A stretch of DNA of 64,000 nt, from NCBI GenBank assembly GCA_022494885.1, contig JAGVSM010003529.1, positions 124,001-188,000 on the forward strand, given 5' to 3'. The notes beneath the pieces are model-generated. The model ran no database searches, was not told where the DNA came from, and was given only the letters and a program-made list of their open reading frames with translations. Shown here in pieces: positions 1-10,075 of this stretch. A program made the translations under genes and the position numbers. The number at the start of each line of letters is the position of its first letter. Position 1 is the stretch's first letter. This DNA comes from Micrasema longulum. Lineage: Eukaryota; Arthropoda; Insecta; Trichoptera; Brachycentridae.

Positions 1-724
1 CAATTTGAGCCGACTTACCCATACATCCAAGGAATAATAGCAAACAGACTATGTCAATTATCGATACTGTAAAACCCCATATACTCAATTGTATATTAGA
101 CAATAATTGGGCTTTATCAAATACACTAGCAAAATCAACTACCCCAAAATAAACAATAATGGTAATAATCCCCACTATAAAGGCAAAATCCCCTATCCTA
201 TTGACGATAAAGGCTTTAATTGCTGCTTTATTTGCCGTTTCTTTTTGATACCAAAAACCAATTAATAAGTACGAACATAAACCAACACCTTCCCAACCAA
301 AAAATAATTGAACAAAATTATCGGCTGACACCAAAGCTAACATAAAGAAGGTAAATAATGATAAAAATGATAGAAATTTAGGTAACCCCTCATCATCTGC
401 CATATAGCCAAGAGAATAAATATGTACCACCGCTGAAATCCAAGTAACCACTATAAACATAATAGCGGTAAGCTGATCGACATAAATTGCCCAATCGATC
501 TTCATCTCACCAATTACTAGCCATTTTGCTAAAATTAGATGAATAATGGCTTTGTTTATTGCCACATTATAAAATATAAAGCTAGCGAATATTGCCGCTA
601 AACTTATTGCAATAGTGGCAATGCAAGCTGCTTGCTTCTTGCTAAAACACTGACAAAACAAACCATTAATCATACCAGATATTAATGGTAACATTACCGT
701 GAATATTGCTAATGCATTTACCAT
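1..724 (-). CDS. nuoL: NADH-quinone oxidoreductase subunit L, N-terminal part (runs off window)
   Basis: This is the N-terminal part, about 241 codons, of the large antiporter-like membrane subunit of respiratory complex I, which takes part in proton pumping in the inner membrane. The frame is open from an ATG at 724 to the window edge and encodes hydrophobic helices. Its last visible residues contain GKSAQ, a motif conserved in NuoL, so the remaining roughly 400 residues lie beyond position 1. The start is preceded by AGGA a few bases upstream and lies 14 bases after the nuoK stop, so it is the next gene in the nuoG-H-I-J-K-L order. The identity rests on the motif, the hydrophobicity and the operon position. 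Confidence 0.93.
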   Translation of the reverse strand, partial: MVNALAIFTVMLPLISGMINGLFCQCFSKKQAACIATIAISLAAIFASFIFYNVAINKAIIHLILAKWLVIGEMKIDWAIYVDQLTAIMFIVVTWISAVVHIYSLGYMADDEGLPKFLSFLSLFTFFMLALVSADNFVQLFFGWEGVGLCSYLLIGFWYQKETANKAAIKAFIVNRIGDFAFIVGIITIIVYFGVVDFASVFDKAQLLSNIQLSIWGFTVSIIDIVCLLLFLGCMGKSAQI

Positions 725-738
725 ACCAATTCCTAAAA

Positions 739-1053
739 TTACCCTTTCATCTGATTCATATCACTTAGTTCTATCGAACCTTTATTTCTAAAATAAACTA
801 ATAATATTGCAAGACCTATAGAGGTTTCGGCAGCTGCTATTGTTAAGATTATTATACTAAAAATTTGACCCGATATCTCATGGGCATAAGCAGAAAATGC
901 GACAAAATTGATGTTGACAGCTAGCAGCATCAATTCAATCGACATCAGAATTGTTATGACATTCTTACGATGCATAAACAAACCGACCATTCCTATACTG
1001 AAAATCAGTGCCGACAAAATTAAATAATGTTCCAAAGTAATAGTACTAATCAT
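739..1053 (-). CDS. nuoK: NADH-quinone oxidoreductase subunit K
   Basis: NuoK is a small three-helix membrane subunit of complex I (MrpC-like). The protein is 104 residues from the chosen ATG at 1053, the usual family length, and contains the conserved helix with [11 protein letters not shown], whose glutamate lies in the proton-translocation path. The open frame continues upstream to 1077, but the ATG at 1053 fits best because it overlaps the nuoJ stop by 8 bases, an arrangement that suggests translational coupling. It is followed by nuoL after 14 bases. Confidence 0.95.
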   Translation of the reverse strand: MISTITLEHYLILSALIFSIGMVGLFMHRKNVITILMSIELMLLAVNINFVAFSAYAHEISGQIFSIIILTIAAAETSIGLAILLVYFRNKGSIELSDMNQMKG

Positions 1054-1765
1054 ATTGAATTTCTTCCACTCCTTCACTTAAACGCGGTTTAACCATTAAT
1101 ATACAATTATCCTTGTTTTTAGCATGTTGCTTGGCAATATCCTGCCTCTTAACTCCACTACGATGCCTAATAGTTAGAGTAATACAAGATATCATTGCCA
1201 TAAATAGAATAATACCTGAAATTTGGAAAGGTAAAATATATTCAGTATATAGTACCTGCCCAATAGCATGAGTATTAGAGTCAATTGATGAGAAGTTGGG
1301 GACGTTGTCGCTCGTCACTCGCCTATTACTTATAGGCGTCACTCCATCGCTCCTAGCCCCAAATTCTCCTGAATTGACTCTAGTATGGTTAGCTATCTCT
1401 GAAAAGCCCATATTATCTAACACTATACCTTGTACACCTAAGCAAATTATCAAAACAAGATCAGCAAACATAATGAGTGCTACAGCCATACTGATCAATA
1501 AGTTTTTTTTGAATTGTACAATAATATCCATAAAACGAATATTCAACATCATTATAACAAACAAAAACAATACTGCTACTGCTCCAACATATATTACAAC
1601 CAACATCATTGCTAAAAATTCTGCTCCTAATAGAATCATTAGCCCTGAACCGTTACAGAAAGTAAAGATCAGCCATAACACAGAATAAACAGGATTTTTA
1701 CTCATGACCACCAAAACACTACTTATAACCATTAGCCCGGCAAATAAATAAAAAAACATTTCCAT
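1046..1765 (-). CDS. nuoJ: NADH-quinone oxidoreductase subunit J with an in-frame palindromic-element insertion
   Basis: NuoJ is a membrane subunit of complex I with about five helices. At 239 residues it is longer than the usual roughly 200. The extra length is explained by a polar stretch of about 34 residues between [12 protein letters not shown] and [13 protein letters not shown]. This stretch is encoded by a palindromic repeat (1279-1381) that also occurs between genes at 6418 and 46585. The reading frame stays open through it, so the gene is probably functional and the segment would lie in a loop between helices. The gene overlaps the nuoK start and lies 16 bases downstream of nuoI. An open frame on the opposite strand (1296-1688) is only its shadow. 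Confidence 0.94.
   Translation of the reverse strand: MEMFFYLFAGLMVISSVLVVMSKNPVYSVLWLIFTFCNGSGLMILLGAEFLAMMLVVIYVGAVAVLFLFVIMMLNIRFMDIIVQFKKNLLISMAVALIMFADLVLIICLGVQGIVLDNMGFSEIANHTRVNSGEFGARSDGVTPISNRRVTSDNVPNFSSIDSNTHAIGQVLYTEYILPFQISGIILFMAMISCITLTIRHRSGVKRQDIAKQHAKNKDNCILMVKPRLSEGVEEIQYD
1279..1381. repeat. Palindromic repeat (family A) inside nuoJ
   Basis: The ends GAGTCAATT and AATTGACTC are inverted copies, and the interior contains AGAAGTTGG near one end and CCCCAAATTCTCCTG near the other. Close relatives lie at 6418-6481 and 46585-46688, and a fragment lies in uvrC at 14407-14433. It adds codons to nuoJ without a stop. It resembles the rickettsial palindromic elements known to insert into protein-coding genes. 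Confidence 0.88.
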
Positions 1766-1781
1766 AATTATCTACCAGTAA

Positions 1782-2267
1782 TTATTTATATTTATAATCA
1801 TTATGTAGCTTAATTGCTAATTCTTGCTCCCACATATCACCATTCTTCAATAATTTTTCTTTATCATAAAGCAATTCTTGATGACTAATAGTAGCAAATT
1901 CAAAATTAGGACCTTCCACTATCGCATCAACTGGGCATGCCTCTTGGCATAGACCACAATAAATGCACTTAGTCATATCAATATCATATCTAGTAGTACG
2001 CCTACTACCATCTGCTCTTTCTTTTGCCTCAATAATAATAGCCTGAGCTGGGCAAATTGCTTCGCAAAGCTTACAGGCAATACAACGCTCTTCACCATTA
2101 GCGTAACGCCTTAATGCATGTTCACCCTTAAATCTTGGGCTTATCCGCCCCTTCTCATAGGGATAATTTATCGTTACTTTAGGTTTAAAGAAATACCTCA
2201 AAGTTAGACTAAGCCCTGATAGTATTTCAAATAACAAAAAAGACTTCAGGTAATTAATTATTTTCAT
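1782..2267 (-). CDS. nuoI: NADH-quinone oxidoreductase subunit I
   Basis: NuoI is the ferredoxin-like subunit carrying clusters N6a and N6b, which pass electrons toward quinone at the base of the peripheral arm. From the ATG at 2267 it has 161 residues. Two CxxCxxCxxxCP motifs supply the ligands: C62, C65, C68, C72 and C101, C104, C107, C111. The frame continues upstream to a TTG at 2282, but the ATG gives the usual family N-terminus (KIINYLKSF). It is separated from nuoH by an Rpn-type gene in the same orientation, so the canonical nuoH-nuoI junction has been broken by an insertion of about 1 kb. Confidence 0.95.
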   Translation of the reverse strand: MKIINYLKSFLLFEILSGLSLTLRYFFKPKVTINYPYEKGRISPRFKGEHALRRYANGEERCIACKLCEAICPAQAIIIEAKERADGSRRTTRYDIDMTKCIYCGLCQEACPVDAIVEGPNFEFATISHQELLYDKEKLLKNGDMWEQELAIKLHNDYKYK

Positions 2268-2364
2268 TTCATTATACACCAAAAATTTGTAGCACTAAGT
2301 ATGTTTTACAATTTATTTTCTTGTTAGTTTGTTAATTTAACTATGAAAGATATCCAGGGTCATT

Positions 2365-3258
2365 TTAAATTTTCAGTAATTCATTAATTTTAGCTATAGA
2401 TAGTTTAGTCATTCTCGCTATTTCTTCAATAGAGCTACCATTTTCTATCATCATTTTTATTAATTTAGCTTCTCCCCTAGCTTTGCCAATTCGGATACCT
2501 TCTTCTCTACCTTCTTCTTTGCCTTCCCTCCGTGCTTTCTTGAGAGTGTTAGCTTCAATACGTAGCCATTTCAGGTGTTCTTCATATGAATCACGTTCTT
2601 CTTCAGTGAAATTCATCACATCCAGAACTGTCAGGGCTTTTCTTAGGCTAGCATCATTTAACTCTTTAGGTAAATTATCTTTGTTCAGCAAATCATGTCT
2701 CGTTAAAAAAGCACTCCATCTATCAAGAGAGGTTTTTACCTTTTTTACTATGTCCGTCAGCTGTTCCTTCGGATTATTAGTAAACTTATTTAGCTCAATA
2801 GTATGCAATTCTAAATCTTTAAAATATAACAAACCACTATCTTTTTCTACTATATGAAACACATTATGATATTTATTTTCATGTAAAATAGAGGTAAAGT
2901 TTAATATATGAATACCAATGGCTTTCGATAAAGTAGCATAATCTTCTGCATTCTTTAATTGCTCAGTATATAACTTTGCCCAATAATATAGAGCTCTTTT
3001 GTCATAATCATCCGCGTCAGTAATTTGCATTTCAATATTAAATCTTTTGCCATCTTTTCCTTGGGCTTTAATATCTAAAATTGACAATTTATCGCTCTTG
3101 AAATTTTTTGGATTATATGGATTAACAAGCTGCACTTCTGCCACTTGATCTTCTCTAGATACAATCGAATTGATCAGCGAAATAAGCAAATCCTTATTCT
3201 CTTCAACTCCTAAGATTTTTTTAAAGGCAATATCGACTCTAGGACTAATATTTGACAT
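2365..3258 (-). CDS. Rpn/PD-(D/E)XK nuclease family putative transposase
   Basis: The 297-residue protein belongs to the PD-(D/E)XK nuclease group linked to the Rpn (recombination-promoting nuclease) and YhgA-like families. Visible features are the N-terminal signature SPRVDIAFKKILG, a nuclease core with LDIKAQGKDGKRFNIEMQ (the D and E-x-Q positions of the fold), and a C-terminal tail of repeated basic/acidic GKEEGREEGIRIGKARGEAK followed by a small helical motif ending SIAKINELLKI. The gene appears complete and sits between nuoI and nuoH in the same direction. Its role is inferred: such genes are common in Rickettsiaceae with abundant mobile DNA, but whether they move or act as nucleases in the host cell cannot be told here. 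Confidence 0.85.
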   Translation of the reverse strand: MSNISPRVDIAFKKILGVEENKDLLISLINSIVSREDQVAEVQLVNPYNPKNFKSDKLSILDIKAQGKDGKRFNIEMQITDADDYDKRALYYWAKLYTEQLKNAEDYATLSKAIGIHILNFTSILHENKYHNVFHIVEKDSGLLYFKDLELHTIELNKFTNNPKEQLTDIVKKVKTSLDRWSAFLTRHDLLNKDNLPKELNDASLRKALTVLDVMNFTEEERDSYEEHLKWLRIEANTLKKARREGKEEGREEGIRIGKARGEAKLIKMMIENGSSIEEIARMTKLSIAKINELLKI

Positions 3259-3290
3259 AAATCTAACTCTATATTTATTTTAATTAGTAA

Positions 3291-4307
3291 TCAGTTTGGT
3301 AAATTACCAGTAAACATTAAAACACTTGATACTAACACCACCCAAAATAAAGTAAAAGGTAAAAATACTTTCCAACCTAAACGCATTAACTGGTCGTAAC
3401 GATATCTAGGTAATGTCGCTCTTATCCATAAGAAACAAAATAATAACAACCCAACTTTTACTATAAACCAAATAAAGCCTGGTATAAAATTCAAGAATTT
3501 AATGCCAAAAGGCGGAAAATAACCACCTAAGAAAAATGTTGTGGTCATACCGCTAGCTAAAATCATATTAGCATATTCACCAAGAAAAAATAAGGCAAAA
3601 CCCATCGAAGAATATTCAACATTATAACCAGCAACCAGCTCAGATTCAGCTTCTGATAAATCAAAAGGCAATCTATTAGTTTCTACAAGTACTGATATGA
3701 AGAATATTACTGCCATAGGTAACAACATCAAATCAACCCACCAAGGCAATAATTGTTGCCTTTCTATGATTTCTGAAAGATTAAGAGTTCCAGTTGTTAA
3801 AAGTACAGTAACAATCACCAACCCTATAGATACTTCGTATGAAATCATCTGAGCCGACGAACGAATAGCCCCAAGGAAAGCATATTTCGAATTACTTGCC
3901 CAACCAGCTATGATTATACCATAAACCCCCAACGATGAGATTGCCATAATATATAAAACACCAACATTAATGTCAGCTAACACCAACTTTTTATCAAAAG
4001 GTATCACTGCCCAACCAATTAAACTAAGCACAAAGGTAACAATAGGAGCCAAGGTGAATAATATTTTATCAGCTTGTCTTGGTATAATTGTTTCTTTAAA
4101 TAATAGTTTAACTGCATCAGCAATTGGTTGCAACAACCCAAAATATCCAACGACATTTGGACCTTTTCTTAACTGCATTAAACCTATTACTCTTCGCTCA
4201 GCATAGGTAAGATATGCTACACACAGCAAAAGAGGAATAGTGATAGATAGGACTTTCAATGCCACAATAATTAACGGTAATAGATATTGTTGAAATAACG
4301 ATATCAT
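3291..4307 (-). CDS. nuoH: NADH-quinone oxidoreductase subunit H
   Basis: NuoH is the eight-helix membrane subunit that forms much of the quinone-binding chamber of complex I. The protein has 338 residues from the ATG at 4307. It carries the conserved loop [17 protein letters not shown] near the N-terminus and [20 protein letters not shown] in the middle, both family hallmarks. The frame extends upstream to 4343, but the ATG at 4307 overlaps the nuoG stop in an ATGA arrangement, which argues for coupling. Downstream, an Rpn-type gene separates it from nuoI. Confidence 0.95.
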   Translation of the reverse strand: MISLFQQYLLPLIIVALKVLSITIPLLLCVAYLTYAERRVIGLMQLRKGPNVVGYFGLLQPIADAVKLLFKETIIPRQADKILFTLAPIVTFVLSLIGWAVIPFDKKLVLADINVGVLYIMAISSLGVYGIIIAGWASNSKYAFLGAIRSSAQMISYEVSIGLVIVTVLLTTGTLNLSEIIERQQLLPWWVDLMLLPMAVIFFISVLVETNRLPFDLSEAESELVAGYNVEYSSMGFALFFLGEYANMILASGMTTTFFLGGYFPPFGIKFLNFIPGFIWFIVKVGLLLFCFLWIRATLPRYRYDQLMRLGWKVFLPFTLFWVVLVSSVLMFTGNLPN

Positions 4308-6367
4308 GCAACTTTTTCCCTTTCTTGTTTTGATTCCAAACACTTTGCCATAGTAATAGATGCCCTACTAATTGAATCTGTCATGTAATAATTTATCGGT
4401 TTAGTAACTATATCATAGTTAAGTAATTTATCTGTAGAGGTAAATTTTATAAAGTCACCACTCATTATTTCAGAAATATTGGCAAATACTGGAAACTCTG
4501 CTGCCAACTTATTTCTTATTTCAACTAAATTATTCATACCAAGATTTAGCCCTAAATTACTGGCTAGGTTATTTATAATAAGCCAATCTTCTTTTGCTTG
4601 TCCTACTGGACTAGTTGCCGCCCTAGCATATTGTGGTCTTCCTTCAAAATTTAGGTAAATAGCATCTTTCTCTGTATAGCTACTAGCAGGAAAAATGACA
4701 TTTGCTGCATTTGCTCCATTATCACCGTGATGCCCTTGATATACGACAAAAGATGATTTTATTTTACTCATATCAATCTCATCACTACCTAGTAAATAGA
4801 CAAATTTGATATCACCTATTTCTGCCTTTTGTAAAATTTCATAAACCCCATTACCACCACCCTTAGCACTAGAATTTTTAGGGCTAAAACCTATATCTAA
4901 ACTACCGACCATTGACGCATGATTATGCAATATATTAAAACCATTCCAATTCTCTCTAACTATCTTATATTTATCCACCATCTGATGAATGAGTGCCAAA
5001 ATAGCATAACCATCCTCCTGAGAATATACTCCATCACCAATGATTATTATTGGATTTTTTGCAGCTGCCAACTCCTTAGAAAATTGATGTTCTCCTGATA
5101 TTATTGCCTTAATTATTTCAGGGCTAGCCCCTAATTCATTGATAGAATAAGTTTGATCGCTAATATTACCAATTCGAGCTATTTTTAACTTACCCTCTCT
5201 TTGTAATATACCAATACTAGCATTAAGGACTGGAGCTATTTGCCTAATATTTGCACCAATTAGCAAAGCAAGATCAGCTTTTTTAAGTCCAGAAATCGTT
5301 GTGTTAAATAGATAGTTTCCTCTACTAGATCGGTCTATTTTATAATTAAATTGATTACTATCAAAATTATTACATCCTAGCTTCTGTAACAATGTTTTTA
5401 ATAAAAACATTGATTCGGTACAGGCGAGTGTTCCAGCGATTGCCGCCATTTGATCACCGGCAAGCGATTGTAATTTTTGTGCTACTAGAGCAATGGCATC
5501 ACTCCAAGAGGATTCAACTAATTTACCATTTTGTCTGATATACGGAGAATCTAACCTTTGATATTTCAAACCATCATAAGCAAATCGTGCTTTATCTGAT
5601 ATCCACTCATCATTAATGTCATCATTAACCCTAGGTAATATCCTCATTACTTCCTCCCCCCTACTATCGATCCTGATATTACAACCTTGGGCATCAAATA
5701 CATCTATTGATTCAGTTTTCTTTAGTTCCCAACTACGGGCTTTAAAAGAATAAGGCTTTGAATTTAATGCTCCAACTGGACAAACATCGATAATATTGCC
5801 TGACAACTCTGAAGCAAGACTACGCTCAAGGTAAGAGGTAACTTCCATATGCTCTCCTCTATAAAGAGCTCCTATTTCCTCAATTCCAGCAATATCAGTG
5901 GCAAACCTTATACATCTTGTACATTGTATGCATCTAGTCATTTGGGTTTTAATCAAAGGCCCCATATATTTATCTTTGACTGTCCTTTTATTCTCCAAAA
6001 ATCTAGAACGTGCTCCACCATATTTAAATGCTTGATCCTGTAGATCACACTCACCCCCTTGGTCACAAATAGGACAATCTAGAGGATGATTGATCAATAG
6101 AAACTCCATTACCCCTTCACGAGCCTTTTTAACGCCAATAGTATTAGTATGGATCACCATACCTGGGGCAACAGGCGTAGCACAAGAGGCGATAGGTTTG
6201 GGAGATTTTTCCATCTCTACCAAGCACATACGACAATTACCAGCAATTTTCAAACGTTCATGAAAGCAGAAATGGGGGATTTCTATACCAAGCTTGCTGC
6301 AGGCACGAAATACGGTTGTACCCTCTTCTACTTCAATTTCAATATCATCTATAGTAAGTTTTATCAT
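4304..6367 (-). CDS. nuoG: NADH-quinone oxidoreductase subunit G
   Basis: NuoG is the large iron-sulfur subunit of the peripheral arm of complex I, relaying electrons from the NADH site. The 687-residue protein has an N-terminal 2Fe-2S domain (C34, C45, C48, C62), a histidine-ligated 4Fe-4S site (H94, C98, C101, C107), a second 4Fe-4S site (C146, C149, C152, C196) and a degenerate molybdopterin-oxidoreductase-like domain, as expected. It is the first gene of this nuo run; no nuoF or nuoE lies upstream in the window, in line with the scattered nuo genes of Rickettsia. A block of palindromic repeats occupies the upstream region. Confidence 0.96.
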   Translation of the reverse strand: MIKLTIDDIEIEVEEGTTVFRACSKLGIEIPHFCFHERLKIAGNCRMCLVEMEKSPKPIASCATPVAPGMVIHTNTIGVKKAREGVMEFLLINHPLDCPICDQGGECDLQDQAFKYGGARSRFLENKRTVKDKYMGPLIKTQMTRCIQCTRCIRFATDIAGIEEIGALYRGEHMEVTSYLERSLASELSGNIIDVCPVGALNSKPYSFKARSWELKKTESIDVFDAQGCNIRIDSRGEEVMRILPRVNDDINDEWISDKARFAYDGLKYQRLDSPYIRQNGKLVESSWSDAIALVAQKLQSLAGDQMAAIAGTLACTESMFLLKTLLQKLGCNNFDSNQFNYKIDRSSRGNYLFNTTISGLKKADLALLIGANIRQIAPVLNASIGILQREGKLKIARIGNISDQTYSINELGASPEIIKAIISGEHQFSKELAAAKNPIIIIGDGVYSQEDGYAILALIHQMVDKYKIVRENWNGFNILHNHASMVGSLDIGFSPKNSSAKGGGNGVYEILQKAEIGDIKFVYLLGSDEIDMSKIKSSFVVYQGHHGDNGANAANVIFPASSYTEKDAIYLNFEGRPQYARAATSPVGQAKEDWLIINNLASNLGLNLGMNNLVEIRNKLAAEFPVFANISEIMSGDFIKFTSTDKLLNYDIVTKPINYYMTDSISRASITMAKCLESKQEREKVA

Positions 6368-6417
6368 TGATGTTCATATTATAGTTTTATATTACGTCGA
6401 AATTATATATTCTTCTA

Positions 6418-6481
6418 TAGTCAATTGATAAGAAGTTGGTGACGTCGTCGATCCTAGCCCCAAATTTTCCTGAATTGACTA
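6418..6481. repeat. Palindromic repeat (family A), shortened intergenic copy
   Basis: The ends AGTCAATTGATAAGAAGTTGG and CCTGAATTGACT match the repeat inside nuoJ, but the middle is shorter. It lies about 50 bases upstream of the nuoG start and abuts a family B repeat. Confidence 0.8.
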
Positions 6482-6590
6482 CAAATTTGAAGAATTGGCT
6501 TCGCAAAACTTCGGGATATTCGTGTGTGAGACAAGGTTTATTCCGCTATGCGATCTCCCCTTGTTTATTACCCTTATAATTCAAACTATT
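6482..6590. repeat. Palindromic repeat (family B), intergenic copy
   Basis: GAATTGGCTTCGCAAAACTTC is the inverted counterpart of a segment in uvrC (14020-14046) and of GTGAAGCCAATTC in lpxI. Its far side, CCCCTTGTTTATTACCC, matches the other half of the uvrC copy. Together with the preceding family A repeat it fills most of the nuoG upstream gap; the rest of that gap shows nothing clear. Confidence 0.7.
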
Positions 6591-6638
6591 TGAAGTATAC
6601 CATATTATATACTAGTCACTAATCTAAATTTTTCAATT

Positions 6639-6953
6639 TTACAAAAATAACTTATAACTAAAAATATTTAGCAAATTTTCTACATTATCAGTATCAGCAA
6701 GTTTATTATTTTTATATTCTCGACATTTAAGACATTTATGGGTTAAGACCAAACCTTTTTTACCATCTATTTTATAAGAAATTGGTTGCATTAGCCCATT
6801 ACATCCAGATGCCCTATCCCCAGGGTTAATATCTACATGCTTACTGTAGAAACATATTGAACAATGGTTAGTATAACCATTGCCTTGGATAAATTCACCA
6901 CACATCTCGCAATTAAAATCTTCTTTATTTCTATAAAACTTTTTTGCTACCAT
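6639..6953 (-). CDS. RNHCP-type zinc-ribbon protein
   Basis: This 104-residue protein shows the pattern of the RNHCP domain family: FYRNKEDFNCEMCGEFI, then TNHCSICFYSKHVD, then PGDRASGCNGLMQPI, and a late CLKC pair. The paired cysteines suggest a zinc ribbon. The molecular function of the family is not established. It lies four bases downstream of the Nudix gene on the same strand, so the two are probably co-transcribed with the broken manC upstream. Confidence 0.8.
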   Translation of the reverse strand: MVAKKFYRNKEDFNCEMCGEFIQGNGYTNHCSICFYSKHVDINPGDRASGCNGLMQPISYKIDGKKGLVLTHKCLKCREYKNNKLADTDNVENLLNIFSYKLFL

Positions 6954-6957
6954 TAAC

Positions 6958-7503
6958 TTAACTTATTATTTGGATATATTTCTTTATCATCCTTTTTACT
7001 GAATCATCCAGCAGGAGTTCTTCATAATTAGAAGCAAAATCTAGCCATCTTAAATCATGTGATTCGGCATTTTTTACAAAACAATCGTTGCAAACGGTTT
7101 TTAATAAAAATCTCACATCATAATGATAATGCTCCTGCTCCTGCTCCTTAGCATTACTAGGAATAAAATGAACATCTATATCGTAAATTTGTTTAGAAAT
7201 TGGCTCAATATCTAAAATTCCAGATTCTTCTTGAGCCTCTTTAATTGCTACAGCTAAAAGATCATTATTACCATCACAATGCCCTCCTGGCTGCAACCAT
7301 TTACCCAACTTACGATGATGCATCAATAAGAATTTTGTTTTATTAGAATTAAGCAAAAATCCTGAACTAGTAAAATGCCCTTCTTTTGTCTCTCTACTAA
7401 AAGGATTTTCACAATTATCTAAAAAGTCCAACATCCTTTGTTTATACTCATTTTCTTCTTGAAAATTGCTGACATAATTTTTTATATTCTCACGCAAGTT
7501 CAT
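6958..7503 (-). CDS. Nudix hydrolase
   Basis: A 181-residue Nudix-fold hydrolase of unknown substrate. The Nudix box is visible as GGHCDGNNDLLAVAIKEAQEESG: the KEAQEESG end keeps the catalytic glutamates, with lysine replacing the usual arginine of REUXEE. The preceding WLQPGGH and the following DVHFIPSN are typical of a subgroup of bacterial Nudix proteins. Its ATG overlaps the stop of the degraded manC reading frame (ATGA), so it belonged to the same operon, and it is followed by the RNHCP gene. It could act on a nucleotide sugar or a damaged nucleotide; the sequence does not decide. Confidence 0.85.
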   Translation of the reverse strand: MNLRENIKNYVSNFQEENEYKQRMLDFLDNCENPFSRETKEGHFTSSGFLLNSNKTKFLLMHHRKLGKWLQPGGHCDGNNDLLAVAIKEAQEESGILDIEPISKQIYDIDVHFIPSNAKEQEQEHYHYDVRFLLKTVCNDCFVKNAESHDLRWLDFASNYEELLLDDSVKRMIKKYIQIIS

Positions 7504-8522
7504 AATATTTCTTTCCGTCCAATCTCGGTCATTTCTACTACCAGCTGCTTTATTTTTCTTATTTCTGACTTATTTGCGATCAGTAACGCATCTTTAGTAT
7601 TAATAATTATTATATTATCCATTCCTATTACCGCAGTAAGCTTATTATTAGAGCTAATATATGAATTGGTGCTATCAATGTTGATCACATCACCTTCACA
7701 GTAATTATTGGTTATATCTTTCTCTTGCATTTGCCATAAAGAATGCCAATTACCAATATCATGCCAACTAAAATTGGCTTCTATCATAATCATTGCCTAA
7801 TATTTTCGATTATAGCATAGTCTAAAGAAATTGGTGTAATATGTAGATATGGTTCTAAAGCAAGAGTTATATTGTTATAATTTTTAGTTGCAAAATAATA
7901 TGCTTTATATGCATGTTTAAATAGTTCCTTTTGCCATAATTTAGCCTGCTCTAAAATAAAATCTATATTAAAAATAAAAATTCCTGAATTCCAAAAATAT
8001 TTGCTATTTTTATATTTGTCATTTTCTTCTAAATAATTTTGTGCCTGTTGAATAGTAGGTTTTTCTACAAATTGTTCAGTTTTATAAATTCTATCTGCTA
8101 ATAACTTCTTTATCTTAATATAACCATATTCGCTATTTGCAAAACGATTTATTAATAGTATCTAAGTAGTTATTAACATTGTGTATATAATGGTCAGAAG
8201 GCAGCAATATAATCGTATCGTAGCCATTATTCTTTGCTTGAATAGCTGATATAATCGCACATGATGCTGTATTTTTAGCCACAGGTTCTATTATTAAATC
8301 TGCTTCTATATTTAGCTCTCTAAGTTGCTCCTGTGCTATTGATTCATAATCCTTAGCAATTATTAAAGTTGGTTTACCTAAAGTTTTATTGGTAATCAAA
8401 GTTTTTTGGATTAAACTAAAATTATCAAATATTCTGATGAATTGTTTAGGTTGCATTTGTCTCGATAATGGCCATAATCTTGTTCCTAGACCACCAGCCA
8501 TAATTACTGGTTTTATTTTCAT
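7500..8522 (-). pseudogene. manC: Mannose-1-phosphate guanylyltransferase, broken
   Basis: The enzyme makes GDP-mannose from mannose-1-phosphate and GTP for surface glycans. The N-terminal piece (8133-8522) carries the nucleotidyltransferase signature VIMAGGLGTRLWPLSR and PKQF, followed by LLPSDHYI. It then hits a TAG, while homologous sequence (SEYGYIKI, EKPT, WNSGIFIF) continues in another frame from about 8132 to 7797. A further shift at about 7795 leads into the last piece (7500-7793, with SWHDIGNWHSLW). Residues expected between DHYI and GYI are missing, so there is a small deletion at the first break. No C-terminal isomerase domain is seen. Clear gene remains, but at least two frame breaks make activity very unlikely. 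Confidence 0.85.
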
Positions 8523-8733
8523 CGCTATTAATTGTATTAATTTTCAACTAATTCAATTAATAGTATAAAATATATGACAAGTCTACTAAAAATAAATATA
8601 AGAAACCTGTATGCACAAAAAAAATAAAAAAACTAATAAATTTTTCTTTAAAGTAGTTGGGATAATTATAATTATCTATGGTTTATACCGAGGTTATGTA
8701 GAGTTTTATGATCACCAATGGAGGTATGTAACT

Positions 8734-10075
8734 CACAACTGTTGAAAGTTAAAAAGCACAAAGTATTGCAATCTATAATTATACATAAATTTATCCTTTA
8801 ATCTTTATAATTTTAAGTCTACAAGATTAGGGTCTCCGCCGCAAAATAATACAATATCTTTGATAATCTCCTTTTTAAGCAACAGTGTAAATTGCAATAG
8901 AACAAGCTTAAATCCCAATAAATTGTTTGTTTTTTAAATATTGTAAACAAAATAGCAGCTATTAAAATACAATATATGTATACTTTCATTCCATTCTCCC
9001 TATGGCTAATAAAATGTTTAATTTGTAAATTTTGCTTAATAAATTTAAAAAATACTTCAATTTCCCACCTTTTTTTGTAGCTGATAGCTATATCTTGTGC
9101 CGATAAATATAATATATTACTTAAAAACCACAATTCTCCTGCTGTTTGACTTTTGGCTTTAATTAAGCGCAAATTACACTTAATTTGCTTGTGTTCTTTA
9201 TCATATAAATTTACGATTTCATCGCTTATAATAGTTAAATCTTTACAGAATTCTCGATCTGAATCTACTTCAACTCGTATCAGTTGTGTTAATTGCATTA
9301 GTTTGTATTAATCCGTATTTTCTGTTTATATTTGCTCGCGTAATAAAATATTGTTCATTTTTACTAAAAGACTCAAAAGCTTGGGCTTTTGATATACCTC
9401 TATCAAATAATAATATTTCTTCTTTTCCTATTTTTGCTTCGTTAATCGCTTGTACAAGTGCTATATTCTCACTAGAATCAGATTGTTGGCTACAAAATCT
9501 TACACTAGATGGTATTGAATTTTTTAACCCTACACTTATTTTAATATGTCTGTCTTGAGCTCTGCCACCAAGATTTAATCCATCTTTTAATAATTTACCA
9601 GATAAAGTAATTATAGTAGAATCAAACCTATATAGCTTATCGGTATCAGTTTTTTTAAATTTATCATTATATTTTATTACCAATTTTTTATATATATCTT
9701 CAAAATATCTGGTATCTATCGATGATAATCTCTTACTGATAGAGCTGTGATCTAAGACATTGTTATTTTCATCTTGAGTTTTAAGTAACGAAGATAAATT
9801 TTTATTATTATTAGTTATAAGTTCTAAGGTTCTCAGGCTCAGTTTATAGCCCTTTAATATACAGTGAACAAAGCTTTTTAAAATAAATTTACCTGTAATT
9901 TTATTATTTACTTTATCTATTTTGTATAATTTGCCCAGTTCATTTAATTTATCTTCGTCTATTAAATCCATTATTTCTGATAGCTGCATATTATTAAGTC
10001 CTTATTTATATGAACTTAATTTATACACAATCTTTAGTTATATTTTAATACCTTTTTTAACTTTCAACAGTTGTG
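8734..10075 (-). mobile_element. IS4-type insertion sequence, copy 1
   Basis: The ends are inverted: CACAACTGTTGAAAGTTAAA at the left and TTTAACTTTCAACAGTTGTG at the right. The length is about 1.34 kb, with one transposase gene on the minus strand. The flanks share ATGTAACT (10 bases with one mismatch if extended), a target duplication inside the LicD-like gene. Confidence 0.93.
8819..9989 (-). pseudogene. IS4-family transposase (copy 1), frameshifted
   Basis: The N-terminal two thirds (9270-9989) begin MQLSEIMDLIDEDKLNELGK and contain the DDE-type parts YRFDSTIITLSG and LFDRGISKAQAF. Compared with the copies at 50827-52011 and 60754-61922, an extra A near 9271 shifts the frame just after NTTDTS, and the C-terminal part continues in 8819-9298. 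The C-terminus is also in the alternative frame caused by a shorter T run (see the copy at 50827). The transposase is therefore split. Confidence 0.92.

Noticed and set aside
1296..1688. A 130-residue open frame on the plus strand over nuoJ
   Set aside because: It runs opposite a well-supported gene, and part of it is the palindromic repeat, which is open in several frames.
7438..7704. An 88-residue open frame across the Nudix/manC junction on the plus strand
   Set aside because: It is hydrophobic by chance and lies opposite two recognisable coding segments.
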